A DNA stretch of 59,679 nucleotides, taken from contig JAISTX010000047.1 in NCBI GenBank assembly GCA_031272365.1, positions 1 through 59,679 of the forward strand, given 5' to 3'. This document shows positions 7,288-15,798 of the stretch, piece by piece (position 1 is the first letter of the stretch; every line of letters begins with the position of its first letter). Source of the stretch: Eubacteriales Family XIII. Incertae Sedis bacterium (GTDB lineage Bacteria > Bacillota > Clostridia > Peptostreptococcales > Anaerovoracaceae). The position numbers were made by a program, and so were the translations under genes. A model generated the notes under the pieces. That model ran no database searches. It saw only the letters and a list, made by a program, of their open reading frames with translations, and was not told the origin of the DNA.

Positions 7288-8703
7288 ATGGCAGAAGAGA
7301 AGAAGTTTATCACCCGCATGGGGGACGGCGACCTCGTCCGCATGACCGGCCAGGAGATCATGGACGACATCGAGGACGGCGTCGCGGACGCGGTGCGCCG
7401 CGGGAAGGTCCCGGCCCTGACGGAGGACGAGAAGCAGCATATCTACGATGTCATGACGATGGACGGCGGCGGCGGCGTGGTCAGCGTGCCGTTCGACAAG
7501 AAGATCGTCATGACGAGCGACAGCGGCTCGCACAAATTCAACGCGAAATGCGCGCTGCCCATCGAGCGCAGCGTGCAGTCGATGATCCACGAGCGCGTGC
7601 TCGGCGCGGACTCCATCGACGTCGGCCTCGAGGACTACAACTGGAAGACGGTCAAGGGCATCGCGAAGCGCGAGGCGGGCGTGCTGAAGAACGCGCTCAT
7701 GAAGACGACGCTGCCCCTGCTGTACGGCGCCATGCCGAACCTCGGCTTCTACACGAAGCCGGACGGCCCCGTGGACAACTGGGCCGTGCTGCTCCCGGAG
7801 GGCAAGATCGACGAGGCGCGCGCCGCCCAGGAAGAGGCGGTCGAGCATTCGGTCCGCGACATCGTCTACATGGCCGAGCAGGTGGACGCCGTCGGCGGCG
7901 ACGCCATCCATCTGGACACGGTCGGCGCGGCCGGCGACGCGGATTTCCTCGCGGCGCTTACGGCCACCGAGATCGTCAAGGAGAAGTTTCCGAACCTCGC
8001 CGTCTCCATCGGCATGTCCGGCGAGTTCGTGCTCGGCATGCACGGCAAGCTCACCTACAAGGGCAAGAGGCTCGCCGGCCTGTACGCGCATGGACAGGTC
8101 GAGCTCGCGGAGGAGGCGGGGGCCTCGCTCTTCGGGCCCGTCGTCAACACGAACACGAGCATGTCCTCGGCGTGGAACATCGCCCGGACGTGCACGTTCC
8201 TCAAAGAATGTTCGAAAGTCGCCAAGATCCCGCTCCACGCGAACGCGGGCATGGGGGTCTGCGGCATCCCGATGAACGAGAGCATCCCCGAGGATATCTC
8301 GTCGAGGGTTGACAAATGCCTGATCGAGATCTGCAATATGGACGGGCTTTAGATCGGCGTGGGCGACCCTCTCGGTACCGAGGCGACCCACGTACTGGCT
8401 GCCGGCATGGGCGGCACACGTACTACCGGAGACATGGTAATGCGCGTGCAGCTCGCGAAGAAATTGAGAATCGATGCCGCCAAGCAGTTCGTGGCCGAAA
8501 AACTGGGTCTCACCGTCGAGCAAATCTGCGACGTGATCACCATGACAGACGTGAGGATGGAAAGAGGATTCGGCTTGCCGCACGTGGAGCCCTACGCGGA
8601 CTCCAACATCGGCATGGAGGCCAAGTTCCGCATCGCGAAAGCGCTCGGGATCCGGATCAATTCAGTGGAGAAGTTCAAGCAATTGGCCGGCTTGGACAGG
8701 TAA
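7288..8703 (+). CDS. mtbB: Dimethylamine:corrinoid methyltransferase with an in-frame amber (pyrrolysine) codon
   Basis: The protein has 471 residues when TAG at 8350-8352 is read as pyrrolysine (residue 355). The frame reads ...CNMDGL-Pyl-IGVGDPLG and runs on for 116 residues to TAA. Known MtbB proteins have about 467 residues with Pyl at about 356, so both numbers fit. MtbB moves a methyl group from dimethylamine to a cognate corrinoid protein (MtbC), leaving monomethylamine. The start is the ATG behind AAGGAGG (7277-7283); an open frame further upstream crosses the sigma-54 promoter and is not used. The gene is followed after 34 bases by dctP on the same strand. No mtbC or mtmB is nearby. 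Confidence 0.95.
8350..8352 (+). other. In-frame UAG codon read as pyrrolysine in mtbB
   Basis: TAG at codon 355 of mtbB is followed in frame by IGVGDPLGTEATHV and the rest of the MtbB C-terminus. Confidence 0.93.
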
Positions 8704-8737
8704 GCCAGCACCCGGAAATGGAAGGAGAAGAAGGGTT

Positions 8738-9835
8738 ATGAAAGGGAAGTTATTTAAGAAATTGGCAGCCATCGCACTTACGGGCGCGATGGTCGTGACG
8801 CTCGCCGCGTGCGGCGGCGGGGGCAGCGGGGATGCCGCGGTGGACGGCTCGGCCGCCCCGGTGGATATCGGTTCGACGGAGACGCCGACCACGTCAGGGG
8901 AAAAGAAAGTCCTGAAGATCCCGCACGTCGAGACGACGGACTCGCACACGCAGGATTCGCTCGAGAAATTCAAGGCAGCGGTCGAGGAGCAGACAAACGG
9001 AGGCCTTGAAATCCAGATCTATCCGAACAGCGAGCTGGGCGACGAGGTCACGATCCTGCAGGGCATGGAGACGGGGACCATCGAGATGGGCTGCCTCTCG
9101 CTGCCTACTTTTGAGACGGTGCTCGATCAGAAGTACAGCCTGTTTGCGCTGCCGTTCCTGTATGATTCGCCGGAGGCGTTCGTCGAAGCGGAAGCCGGCC
9201 CGCTCGGGGATCTGTGCGGACAGTGGATCGAGGACGATGGCTATGTCGTCCTCGGCTGGATGTTCGACGGCTCGCGCAATTTCGGCAACAACGTCCGCCC
9301 GATCAACACGCCGGACGACTGCCAGGGCATCAAGATCCGCTCGATGGACTCGGAAGTCTATATTCAAATGTTCAAGCTGCTCGGCTTCAACCCGACGCCG
9401 ATGGGCTTCTCGGACATCTACACTGCGGTGCAGACGGGCGTCGTGGACGGCAATGACAACCCGCCGATCCTGTTCTACACGGCGAATTTTGCGGAGGTCC
9501 ACAAATACTACAGCCTGACGGGCCACGTGTACAGCATGAGCACGAACGTCATCAAGAAGGAAGTCTTCGATGACCTCCCGGCGGAGTACCAGACGATCCT
9601 TCTGGAGTGCGGCAAGAAATACCTGCAGGACGACCACAACGCCGGCACCATCGAGATGGAGCAGGAGTATGTGGACCTGATCGCCGAGGAGGGAGTGGAA
9701 GTCAACGAGGTCTCTCCGGAAAACAAAGCGCTGTTCGCGGAGAAGGAAGTGCCGCTCTACACGCAGTTCAAGGAAAAGGTCGGGGAGGACGTCTTCGAAG
9801 AATTTGAAGCCGCTGTCGGCAAAGAGCTTGCCTGA
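8738..9835 (+). CDS. dctP: TRAP transporter substrate-binding lipoprotein DctP
   Basis: The protein has 365 residues. The signal peptide ends in the lipobox LAAC with the lipidated Cys at residue 25, followed by a Gly/Ser/Ala linker, so it is tethered to the outer face of the membrane. The mature part is a DctP/SiaP-type fold, with family stretches such as GIKIRSMDSEVY and MGFSDIYTAVQTGVVDGNDN around the Arg that usually binds the substrate carboxylate. It delivers an organic acid, or possibly a zwitterionic compound, to DctQM. A GAAGGAG ribosome site precedes the ATG. It is the first of three TRAP genes placed directly after mtbB, hinting that its ligand feeds this pathway. The ligand cannot be read from sequence. 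Confidence 0.92.
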   Translation: MKGKLFKKLAAIALTGAMVVTLAACGGGGSGDAAVDGSAAPVDIGSTETPTTSGEKKVLKIPHVETTDSHTQDSLEKFKAAVEEQTNGGLEIQIYPNSELGDEVTILQGMETGTIEMGCLSLPTFETVLDQKYSLFALPFLYDSPEAFVEAEAGPLGDLCGQWIEDDGYVVLGWMFDGSRNFGNNVRPINTPDDCQGIKIRSMDSEVYIQMFKLLGFNPTPMGFSDIYTAVQTGVVDGNDNPPILFYTANFAEVHKYYSLTGHVYSMSTNVIKKEVFDDLPAEYQTILLECGKKYLQDDHNAGTIEMEQEYVDLIAEEGVEVNEVSPENKALFAEKEVPLYTQFKEKVGEDVFEEFEAAVGKELA

Positions 9836-9859
9836 CACGCTCTGAAAAAAGGAAACGAT

Positions 9860-9884
9860 GGGAGCGCCGCCCGCTGGCGCTCCC
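9860..9884 (+). promoter_or_regulatory. Stem-loop between dctP and dctQ
   Basis: GGGAGCGCC (9860-9868) and GGCGCTCCC (9876-9884) form perfect 9-bp arms around a 7-base loop. There is no T-run after it. Such hairpins after a binding-protein gene usually stabilise its mRNA or partly terminate, so that the binding protein exceeds the membrane subunits. Confidence 0.7.
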
Positions 9885-9903
9885 GTTGGAGGGAGACAGG
9901 CTC

Positions 9904-10467
9904 ATGATAAAGAAACTCAAATACGTGTATGACCATTTCGAGGAGTACTTTCTGGTATTGACGCTCTCGGTATCCATCGTCATTATTTTCATGCAGGTCA
10001 TCATGCGGTACGTATTCAACAATTCACTCTCGTGGAGCGAAGAGGCTGCCCGGTTCCTGTTCATCTGGTTCAGCTGGCTTGGCATCAGCCTGGGGCAGAA
10101 ACGCGGCGAGCATATCAAGGTCACGGTCCTGACGGACCGGTTTGCGAACATGCCGAAGCGTACGGTCTCGATCGTGGCAGACGTCATCACGCTCTGCATC
10201 CTCGCGCTGCTGGTCAAGACTGGCTTTTCGTTCATGCACTCGACTTTCGACATCGGCTCACTCTCCCCGGCGATGCGGTTTCCAATGTGGATCATCTTTC
10301 TGGCCTGCCCGATCGGCTCGTTCATCATGGGCATCCGCGTCGTCGCAGAACTCGTCCGGAAAGTCAAGGACCCCGACTGGGAGGCCCATTTGGAACGCCA
10401 GTACAAGATCGAGCGCGGGGAAGACCCCGACGAAGATCCCTATGCAGAGGGGGTGGTGGCGAAATGA
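9904..10467 (+). CDS. dctQ: TRAP transporter small membrane subunit DctQ
   Basis: The protein has 187 residues with four hydrophobic segments, the DctQ pattern. The conserved region NSLSWSEEAARFLFIWFSW is present. The start is the ATG behind GGAGGGAG (9888-9895); an upstream TTG in the same frame overlaps that site and is rejected. The gene overlaps dctM by four bases (ATGA). DctQ pairs with DctM to form the sodium-driven importer. Confidence 0.92.
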   Translation: MIKKLKYVYDHFEEYFLVLTLSVSIVIIFMQVIMRYVFNNSLSWSEEAARFLFIWFSWLGISLGQKRGEHIKVTVLTDRFANMPKRTVSIVADVITLCILALLVKTGFSFMHSTFDIGSLSPAMRFPMWIIFLACPIGSFIMGIRVVAELVRKVKDPDWEAHLERQYKIERGEDPDEDPYAEGVVAK

Positions 10468-11747
10468 GCATATTTTTCCTCTTTGTCACGATGTTCATCC
10501 TGATCTCCCTTTCCGTGCCGGTCGGTTTTGCGATTGCGGGCGCGGTCGGGTTGACGATGTTCTTCTACAGCGACCATTCTCTTTTCGTCATGATCGGGCA
10601 GTATTCTACCGCAGGCGTCAACTCGTTCCCGATGATGGCCATCCCGTTTTTCATATGCGCGGGCGTCATCATGAGCGCGGGAGGCATCGCCCGAAGACTC
10701 GTGGACGCCGTGGCAAATGTCGTCGGCTTTGCGACGGGCGGCCTCGGTGCCTGCGTCGGTGTCGCGTGCATGTTTTTCGGCGCGATCTCCGGCTCCGCGA
10801 TGGCGACGGTCTCCACGATCGGCTCCATCATGATCCCGGAGATGACCCGGAAGGGCTACAAGGTCGGCTACAGCGCGGCGATCTGCGCGAGCTCCGGCAC
10901 GATCGGCGCGGTCATCCCGCCGAGCATCCCCTTCATCATCTACGGCGTCGTCACGCAGACCTCGGTCGGCGACCTGTTCATCGCGGGCATCCTGCCCGGC
11001 ATCCTCATGGGCATCGGCATCATCATCGCAAACTACGTACTCTGCAAGAAAAACCACATCCCGGGCGTCGGCAAGAAGAGCCTGCGCGAAATCGCGAAGG
11101 GCATCTGGGAAGCGAAGTTCGCTCTGCTCGCCCCGGTCGTGATCCTCGGCGGCATCTACGCGGGCGTCTTCTCCCCGACGGAGGCCTCCGTCATCGGCGT
11201 CGCCTACGCCGTGGTCGTGAGCCTCTTCGTCTACAAGGAGATCAGCTGGAAAGGCCTGTACAAGGCGATCCTGAACACGGCGGCCATCAACGGCATCACG
11301 ACCTACCTGATCGGCCCCGCGACGGTGTTCGCGGCCTACCTGACGATGGAGCGCGTGCCGTCGCAGCTCATGGCGCTGATCAACGACATCACGGACCAAA
11401 AGGTCGTCTTCCTGCTCATCGTCAACCTGCTGCTGCTCCTGCTCGGCTGCATCCTCGACAACATCCCAGCCTGCATCATCCTCGCGCCGATCCTGCTGCC
11501 GACGATGGTCAGCTACGGGATCGACCCCGTGCATTTCGGCGTCTTCATGACGATCAACCTGATGATCGGCCTCGTCACGCCGCCGTACGGCTGCAACCTG
11601 TTTGTGGCGTCGGCCGTCGCGCACATCAAGATAGAAGAGATCCTGCGGTATCTGCTGCCGTTCCTCTTCGCGCTGCTCGCGGTGCTCGCCGTCGTGACCT
11701 ACGTGCCGGAGATCTCGATGGGGCTTGTCTGGCTGTTGAGAGGGTGA
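10464..11747 (+). CDS. dctM: TRAP transporter large permease subunit DctM
   Basis: The protein has 427 residues and about a dozen membrane segments, matching DctM/SiaM size. Typical motifs include PMMAIPFFICAGVIMSAGGI, SGTIGAVIPPSIPFIIYG and LGCILDNIPACIIL. DctM carries the substrate and sodium pathway. The ATG overlaps the dctQ stop (ATGA at 10464-10467). One base separates its TGA from the next gene, so transport and the dehydratase genes are almost certainly co-transcribed. Confidence 0.94.
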   Translation: MSIFFLFVTMFILISLSVPVGFAIAGAVGLTMFFYSDHSLFVMIGQYSTAGVNSFPMMAIPFFICAGVIMSAGGIARRLVDAVANVVGFATGGLGACVGVACMFFGAISGSAMATVSTIGSIMIPEMTRKGYKVGYSAAICASSGTIGAVIPPSIPFIIYGVVTQTSVGDLFIAGILPGILMGIGIIIANYVLCKKNHIPGVGKKSLREIAKGIWEAKFALLAPVVILGGIYAGVFSPTEASVIGVAYAVVVSLFVYKEISWKGLYKAILNTAAINGITTYLIGPATVFAAYLTMERVPSQLMALINDITDQKVVFLLIVNLLLLLLGCILDNIPACIILAPILLPTMVSYGIDPVHFGVFMTINLMIGLVTPPYGCNLFVASAVAHIKIEEILRYLLPFLFALLAVLAVVTYVPEISMGLVWLLRG

Positions 11748-11748
11748 C

Positions 11749-12963
11749 ATGGAACAAGAGACGTCAAAACAAATGCTTGACAGGCTGCTCGCGGCGCATT
11801 ACAGCGAAGCGGAAGCCGCGAAGCGGGAGGGCAAGCTCGTCGCCTGGGCGACGTCGATCTCCCCGCAGGAGCTCCTCGAGACGATGGGCATCACCACCGT
11901 CTACCCGGAAAACCACGCGGCTGCGATCGGCGCGCGCAAAAACGCGGAAGGCTTCCTCGCGCGGTCGGAGGCGAATGGTTATTCGGTCGATATCTGCTCG
12001 TACGCCCGCGTCAACCTCGGGTATATGGAGCTGCTGTCGAGCCCGGCCGGCAACATCCCGCTCCCGGACCTGATCTTTTGCTGCAGCAACATCTGCAACA
12101 CGGTCATCAAATGGTATGAGAACATCGCGAAGGAGCTCGGGGTGCCAATGATCTTGTTTGACATGCCGTTCAACCACACCTACGAGGTGGAGGAGGGGAG
12201 CGTGCGCTATATGAAGGCGCAGATCCTCTCTGCGATCCGGCGGCTCGAAGAGATCACGGGGGCGCGCTTCGACGAGGACCGGTTCCGAGAAGTGATGCGC
12301 GTCTCCACGGAGACGGCCCGGTGGTGGAAGCAGGCGAGCCTCGTCGCGGCGGCGAAGCCCTCGCCGATGAACGGCTTCGAGCTGTTCAACTACATGGCCG
12401 CGATCGTGTGCATGCGCGGCAAGGCGGACGGCACGGAGATCTTCCGGCGCTGGGCGGCCGAGCTCGAGGAGAAGAAGGCGCGCGGCGCGGGCCCCTGGAA
12501 GGACGCGGAGGAGAAGTATCGCATCCTCTGGGATGGCATCGCCTGCTGGCCCTACCTCTCCGACACCTACAAGGTGCTGAAGAAATACGGCATCAACATG
12601 GTCACGTCGACCTACCCGGACTCGTGGACGATCCTCTACGAAGCCGGGGACCTCGACGGGATGGCGCGGGCGTACAGCTCCAACTACGTGAACCGCAATC
12701 TCGACTTCGGCGTCAATAACATCGCCGGCCTCGTGGAAACCTTTTCGCTTGACGGCGTGATCTTCCACTCGAACCGCAGCTGCAAGTTCATGGACTTCCG
12801 GCAGCTGGAGACAGCTCGGCAGGTGGAGGCGCGCACGGGCGTGCCGACGGTGCTCTTCGACGGGGACCAGACGGACCCGCGCGCGTTTTCGCTCGCGCAG
12901 TACGAGACGCGGATCCAGACGCTCGCGGAGACGATGGCGGCGAGAAAGGGGGTGGGGGCATGA
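11749..12963 (+). CDS. 2-hydroxyacyl-CoA dehydratase-type subunit (HgdB/HadC-like)
   Basis: The protein has 404 residues of the HgdA/HgdB/BcrB superfamily. Landmarks are PENHAAAIGARKNAEGF, DICSYARVNLGYM, the Cys-rich FCCSNICN region that helps hold a [4Fe-4S] cluster, and the C-terminal DGDQTDPRAFSLAQYETR. Together with the next gene it forms the dehydratase core. In known enzymes this core removes water from an (R)-2-hydroxyacyl-CoA through a ketyl radical after one-electron activation. Related proteins reduce aromatic acyl-CoA or act on unknown substrates. The exact substrate is open. It starts one base after dctM and overlaps the partner gene by four bases. Confidence 0.86.
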   Translation: MEQETSKQMLDRLLAAHYSEAEAAKREGKLVAWATSISPQELLETMGITTVYPENHAAAIGARKNAEGFLARSEANGYSVDICSYARVNLGYMELLSSPAGNIPLPDLIFCCSNICNTVIKWYENIAKELGVPMILFDMPFNHTYEVEEGSVRYMKAQILSAIRRLEEITGARFDEDRFREVMRVSTETARWWKQASLVAAAKPSPMNGFELFNYMAAIVCMRGKADGTEIFRRWAAELEEKKARGAGPWKDAEEKYRILWDGIACWPYLSDTYKVLKKYGINMVTSTYPDSWTILYEAGDLDGMARAYSSNYVNRNLDFGVNNIAGLVETFSLDGVIFHSNRSCKFMDFRQLETARQVEARTGVPTVLFDGDQTDPRAFSLAQYETRIQTLAETMAARKGVGA

Positions 12964-14117
12964 CGGACACTGTGCAGCAGGAAGCGAAACGCCTGGCGCA
13001 GCTTTTGATAGACGTGGCGGCCGACCCGAAGGCCGCGCTGCGCGCGCATCTGGCGGGCGGGCGGAAAGTCGTCGGCTGCTTCCCCGTGCTCACGCCGGAC
13101 GAGGTCGTCCATGCGGCGGGCATGGTGCCCTTCGGCCTGTGGGGCGGCCGGAAAAACGCGGTGGAATCCACGAAATACCTGCAGGCCTTCTGCTGCTCGG
13201 TCATGAAGGCCAATGTGGAAAATGGCATGACCGGCGTCTACGACGGATTGACGGCTGTCATCACGACGGCGTATTGCGACACGCTCAAATGCATCGAGGA
13301 GGTGTGGAAGGTGGCCGTGCCGGCGCTGCCCTCCATCCCCTTCGTCTGCCCGCAGAACCGGAAGGACCCGGCGGCGCTCGATTTCCTCGAAAGCGCGTTT
13401 GCGCGCCTCGCGGAGGCGCTCGGCGCGTTCGGCGGCCGGCCGGTCACGGAGGAGGCGCTGGAAAAGAGCATCGCGGTGTTCGGCGCGTACCGCGCGGAGG
13501 CGAGGCGGTTTTCCCTTGCCGCCGCGCAGCACCCCTGGACCATCCCGGCGGCGGCGCGGCACGGCGTCCTCAAGGCGGCGTATTTCATGCGCAAGGAGGA
13601 CTACACGGAAATCCTCGCCGCGCTCAACGACGCGCTCGGGCAGATCCCGGACGAGCGGGAGGGCAAGACCGGCGTCGTGCTCACGGGCCTCATGGCCGAG
13701 CCGAACGCCTTCCTCGAGCTGCTCCCCGACTATGGCTTCTATGTTGCGGCCGACGACCTCGTGCACGAAAGCCTGCAGTTCCGCGCGGACGTGCCGGGGC
13801 CGGAAGCGGGCGGCTCTGCGGCGCGGCGGCTCGCGATGCGTTTCGTGGGCGTGGACGGCTGCTCCCTGCTTTACGACGACGAGAAGCGGCGCGGGAAGCG
13901 GCTCATCGAGCTGTGCGAAGCGCACGGCGCCAGGGCCGTGATCGCTTGCATGATGAAGTTTTGCGACCCGGAGGAGTTTGACTTCCCGCTCTACAGCAAG
14001 GAGCTCGCGGCTGCGGGCATCCCGCTCCTGCCGGTGGAGGTCGAGCAGAACATGGCCGGTGCGGAAGGGCTCCGGACGCGCGTGCAGACGTTTTCGGAGA
14101 TGCTGCGGTTTGGGTGA
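12960..14117 (+). CDS. 2-hydroxyacyl-CoA dehydratase-type subunit (HgdA/HadB-like)
   Basis: The protein has 385 residues and is the second member of the same superfamily. It has the N-terminal CFPVLTPDEVVHAAGMVPFGLWG module and conserved cysteines in FCCSVMKAN and AYCDTLKCIEE that can ligate an iron-sulfur cluster. Its ATG overlaps the TGA of the partner subunit (12960-12963), which supports an equimolar heterodimer. The activator gene follows after four bases. Sequence alone cannot separate a 2-hydroxyacyl-CoA dehydratase from a related acyl-CoA reductase, so the substrate is left open. Confidence 0.86.
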   Translation: MTDTVQQEAKRLAQLLIDVAADPKAALRAHLAGGRKVVGCFPVLTPDEVVHAAGMVPFGLWGGRKNAVESTKYLQAFCCSVMKANVENGMTGVYDGLTAVITTAYCDTLKCIEEVWKVAVPALPSIPFVCPQNRKDPAALDFLESAFARLAEALGAFGGRPVTEEALEKSIAVFGAYRAEARRFSLAAAQHPWTIPAAARHGVLKAAYFMRKEDYTEILAALNDALGQIPDEREGKTGVVLTGLMAEPNAFLELLPDYGFYVAADDLVHESLQFRADVPGPEAGGSAARRLAMRFVGVDGCSLLYDDEKRRGKRLIELCEAHGARAVIACMMKFCDPEEFDFPLYSKELAAAGIPLLPVEVEQNMAGAEGLRTRVQTFSEMLRFG

Positions 14118-14121
14118 CAGG

Positions 14122-14886
14122 ATGAAATACCTCGGAGTGGATATCGGGTCGTCGGCTTCCAAGGCGGTGATCGTGGACAACGAGGGGGTCGTTGTGGCGC
14201 GTTGGCTGAAGCACACCGGCGTCGGCGTGGCGACGGACGTCATCGAGACGGTGCTCGCCGAGACGGGCACGGAGGCCTCCGAGATCGCCTGCACGGTCGC
14301 GACCGGCTACGGGCGCAAGCTCGTGCCCGGCGCCGACGAGGAGATCGCGGAGCTCAGCTGCCACGCGAAGGGGGCCCGGGCGCTCGTCCCCAAGACGCGG
14401 ACGATCATCGACATCGGCGGGCAGGACGCGAAGGCCATCAGCCTCGACGGCTATGGCCGCATCCAGAGCTTCGCAATGAACGACAAATGCGCCGCCGGCA
14501 CGGGCCGCTTCCTCGAGGTCATGGCGCACGTGCTCGGCGTGGGCACGGACGCCCTGCCGGATCTGGCGGCGGCGTCCGGCACGGACATCCGCATCAGCAA
14601 CACGTGCACGGTCTTTGCGGAGTCGGAGGTGATCTCCCAGCTCGCCGGCGGCGGGTCCAAGGCGGACATCGCGAAGGGCATCCACGCCTCGGTCGCAGAG
14701 CGGATCGCGGGCCTGGCAAAGCGGGTCGACATCGTCCCCGTCGTCTGCATGACGGGGGGCAGCGCCAACAACAGCGCGCTCGCCGCGTGCATCGGGAAGG
14801 AACTGGGCGCGGAGATCGTCGTCCCCGAGTGGCCGCAGATGGCCGGCGCGCTCGGCGCGGCGCTCTACGCGCGGGCCATACTATAG
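14122..14886 (+). CDS. ATP-dependent activator of the dehydratase (HgdC-like)
   Basis: The protein has 254 residues of the ASKHA fold. DIGSSASKAV near the N-terminus binds ATP. Cys123 in CAAGTGRFLEVM and Cys162 in NTCTVFAESE are the two ligands that hold a [4Fe-4S] cluster across the homodimer (127 and 166 in HgdC). It fires one electron, at the cost of ATP, into the dehydratase. The start is the ATG four bases after the preceding gene; a longer open frame upstream lies inside that gene and is ignored. The stop is TAG, the first of six consecutive TAG-ended genes. Confidence 0.93.
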   Translation: MKYLGVDIGSSASKAVIVDNEGVVVARWLKHTGVGVATDVIETVLAETGTEASEIACTVATGYGRKLVPGADEEIAELSCHAKGARALVPKTRTIIDIGGQDAKAISLDGYGRIQSFAMNDKCAAGTGRFLEVMAHVLGVGTDALPDLAAASGTDIRISNTCTVFAESEVISQLAGGGSKADIAKGIHASVAERIAGLAKRVDIVPVVCMTGGSANNSALAACIGKELGAEIVVPEWPQMAGALGAALYARAIL

Positions 14887-14922
14887 AGAGGAAGAGATGA
14901 GAGATGAGGAGGTTTGCATGAG

Positions 14923-15798
14923 ATGAAGGTGAAGGATATCCAAAAGGTGGCCGTCCTTGGCGCGGGGACGATGGGCAGCCAGCTCGCCGTCCTCGTGGCG
15001 GCGCACGGGTTCCCCGTCTGCTGCTTCACGCCGAAGGAGGACGAGCTGCACACGATCGAGAGCGTTTCGGCGTTCGCGGACGGCTGGTTCGCCAAATCCG
15101 TCGCAAAGGGCAAGATGGAAGAGAAGGACGCGGCCGCCGCGCGGGGGCGGCTGGCGTTTACGAACGACCTGGGGCAGGCGGCCAAGGATGCGCAGATGGT
15201 CGTGGAGGCGGTGGCGGACATCACGGAGGTCAAGCAGAAGGTCCTCGCCGAGGCGGACCGGCACACGGCGGAGGGCTGCATCTACGCGAGCAACAGCTCC
15301 TACATCGTCAGCTCCCGGTTTTGCGGCGCCGTGAAGCACCCGGAGAACGTGCTGAACATGCACTTCTTCAACCCGGCGCTCGTGATGAAGCTCGTCGAGG
15401 TAGTCAAAGGGCCGCACGTGGCGGAGCAGGCGGCGCAGACCGCGTTCGAATTTTGCGAGGCCCTCGGCAAGACGCCGGTGATGATCCAGAAAGAGATCTA
15501 CGGCTTCGTCGTCAACCGCATTTTCAGCGCGATCACGAAGGAGGCGTGTTATTTATTGGATCAGGGGGTGGCCGGTATCCCGGAGATAGACCTCGCCGTG
15601 AAGAACGGCCTCGGGCACCCGATGGGGCCGTTCGAGCTGCTCGACCTGACGGGCATCGACCTTGAATACGACGTGCTGATGGAGAAGTACCGCATGTCGG
15701 GCGCGCTCGCCGACAAGCCGAGCCCGGCGCTCGTGGAGCGCTATGCGCAGGGCGCGTACGGGAAGAAAACGAAGAAAGGATTCTACGACTATGAGTAG
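14923..15798 (+). CDS. 3-hydroxyacyl-CoA dehydrogenase (3-hydroxybutyryl-CoA dehydrogenase type)
   Basis: The protein has 291 residues, the usual length for the short single-domain enzyme. The Rossmann motif GAGTMG is at 13-18, the catalytic-region HFFNP appears near residue 145, and the C-terminal domain contains GLGHPMGPFELLDLTG. It oxidises (S)-3-hydroxybutyryl-CoA to acetoacetyl-CoA with NAD(P), or runs the reverse. AGGAGG at 14907-14912 sets the ATG at 14923. Its end overlaps the thiolase start by eight bases, so the two are made together. It may instead accept a substituted 3-hydroxyacyl-CoA. Confidence 0.9.
   Translation: MKVKDIQKVAVLGAGTMGSQLAVLVAAHGFPVCCFTPKEDELHTIESVSAFADGWFAKSVAKGKMEEKDAAAARGRLAFTNDLGQAAKDAQMVVEAVADITEVKQKVLAEADRHTAEGCIYASNSSYIVSSRFCGAVKHPENVLNMHFFNPALVMKLVEVVKGPHVAEQAAQTAFEFCEALGKTPVMIQKEIYGFVVNRIFSAITKEACYLLDQGVAGIPEIDLAVKNGLGHPMGPFELLDLTGIDLEYDVLMEKYRMSGALADKPSPALVERYAQGAYGKKTKKGFYDYE

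Noticed and set aside
10142..12073. 643-residue open frame overlapping dctQ, dctM and the next gene
   Set aside because: Its translation is Arg/His-rich low complexity, out of frame with three clear families.
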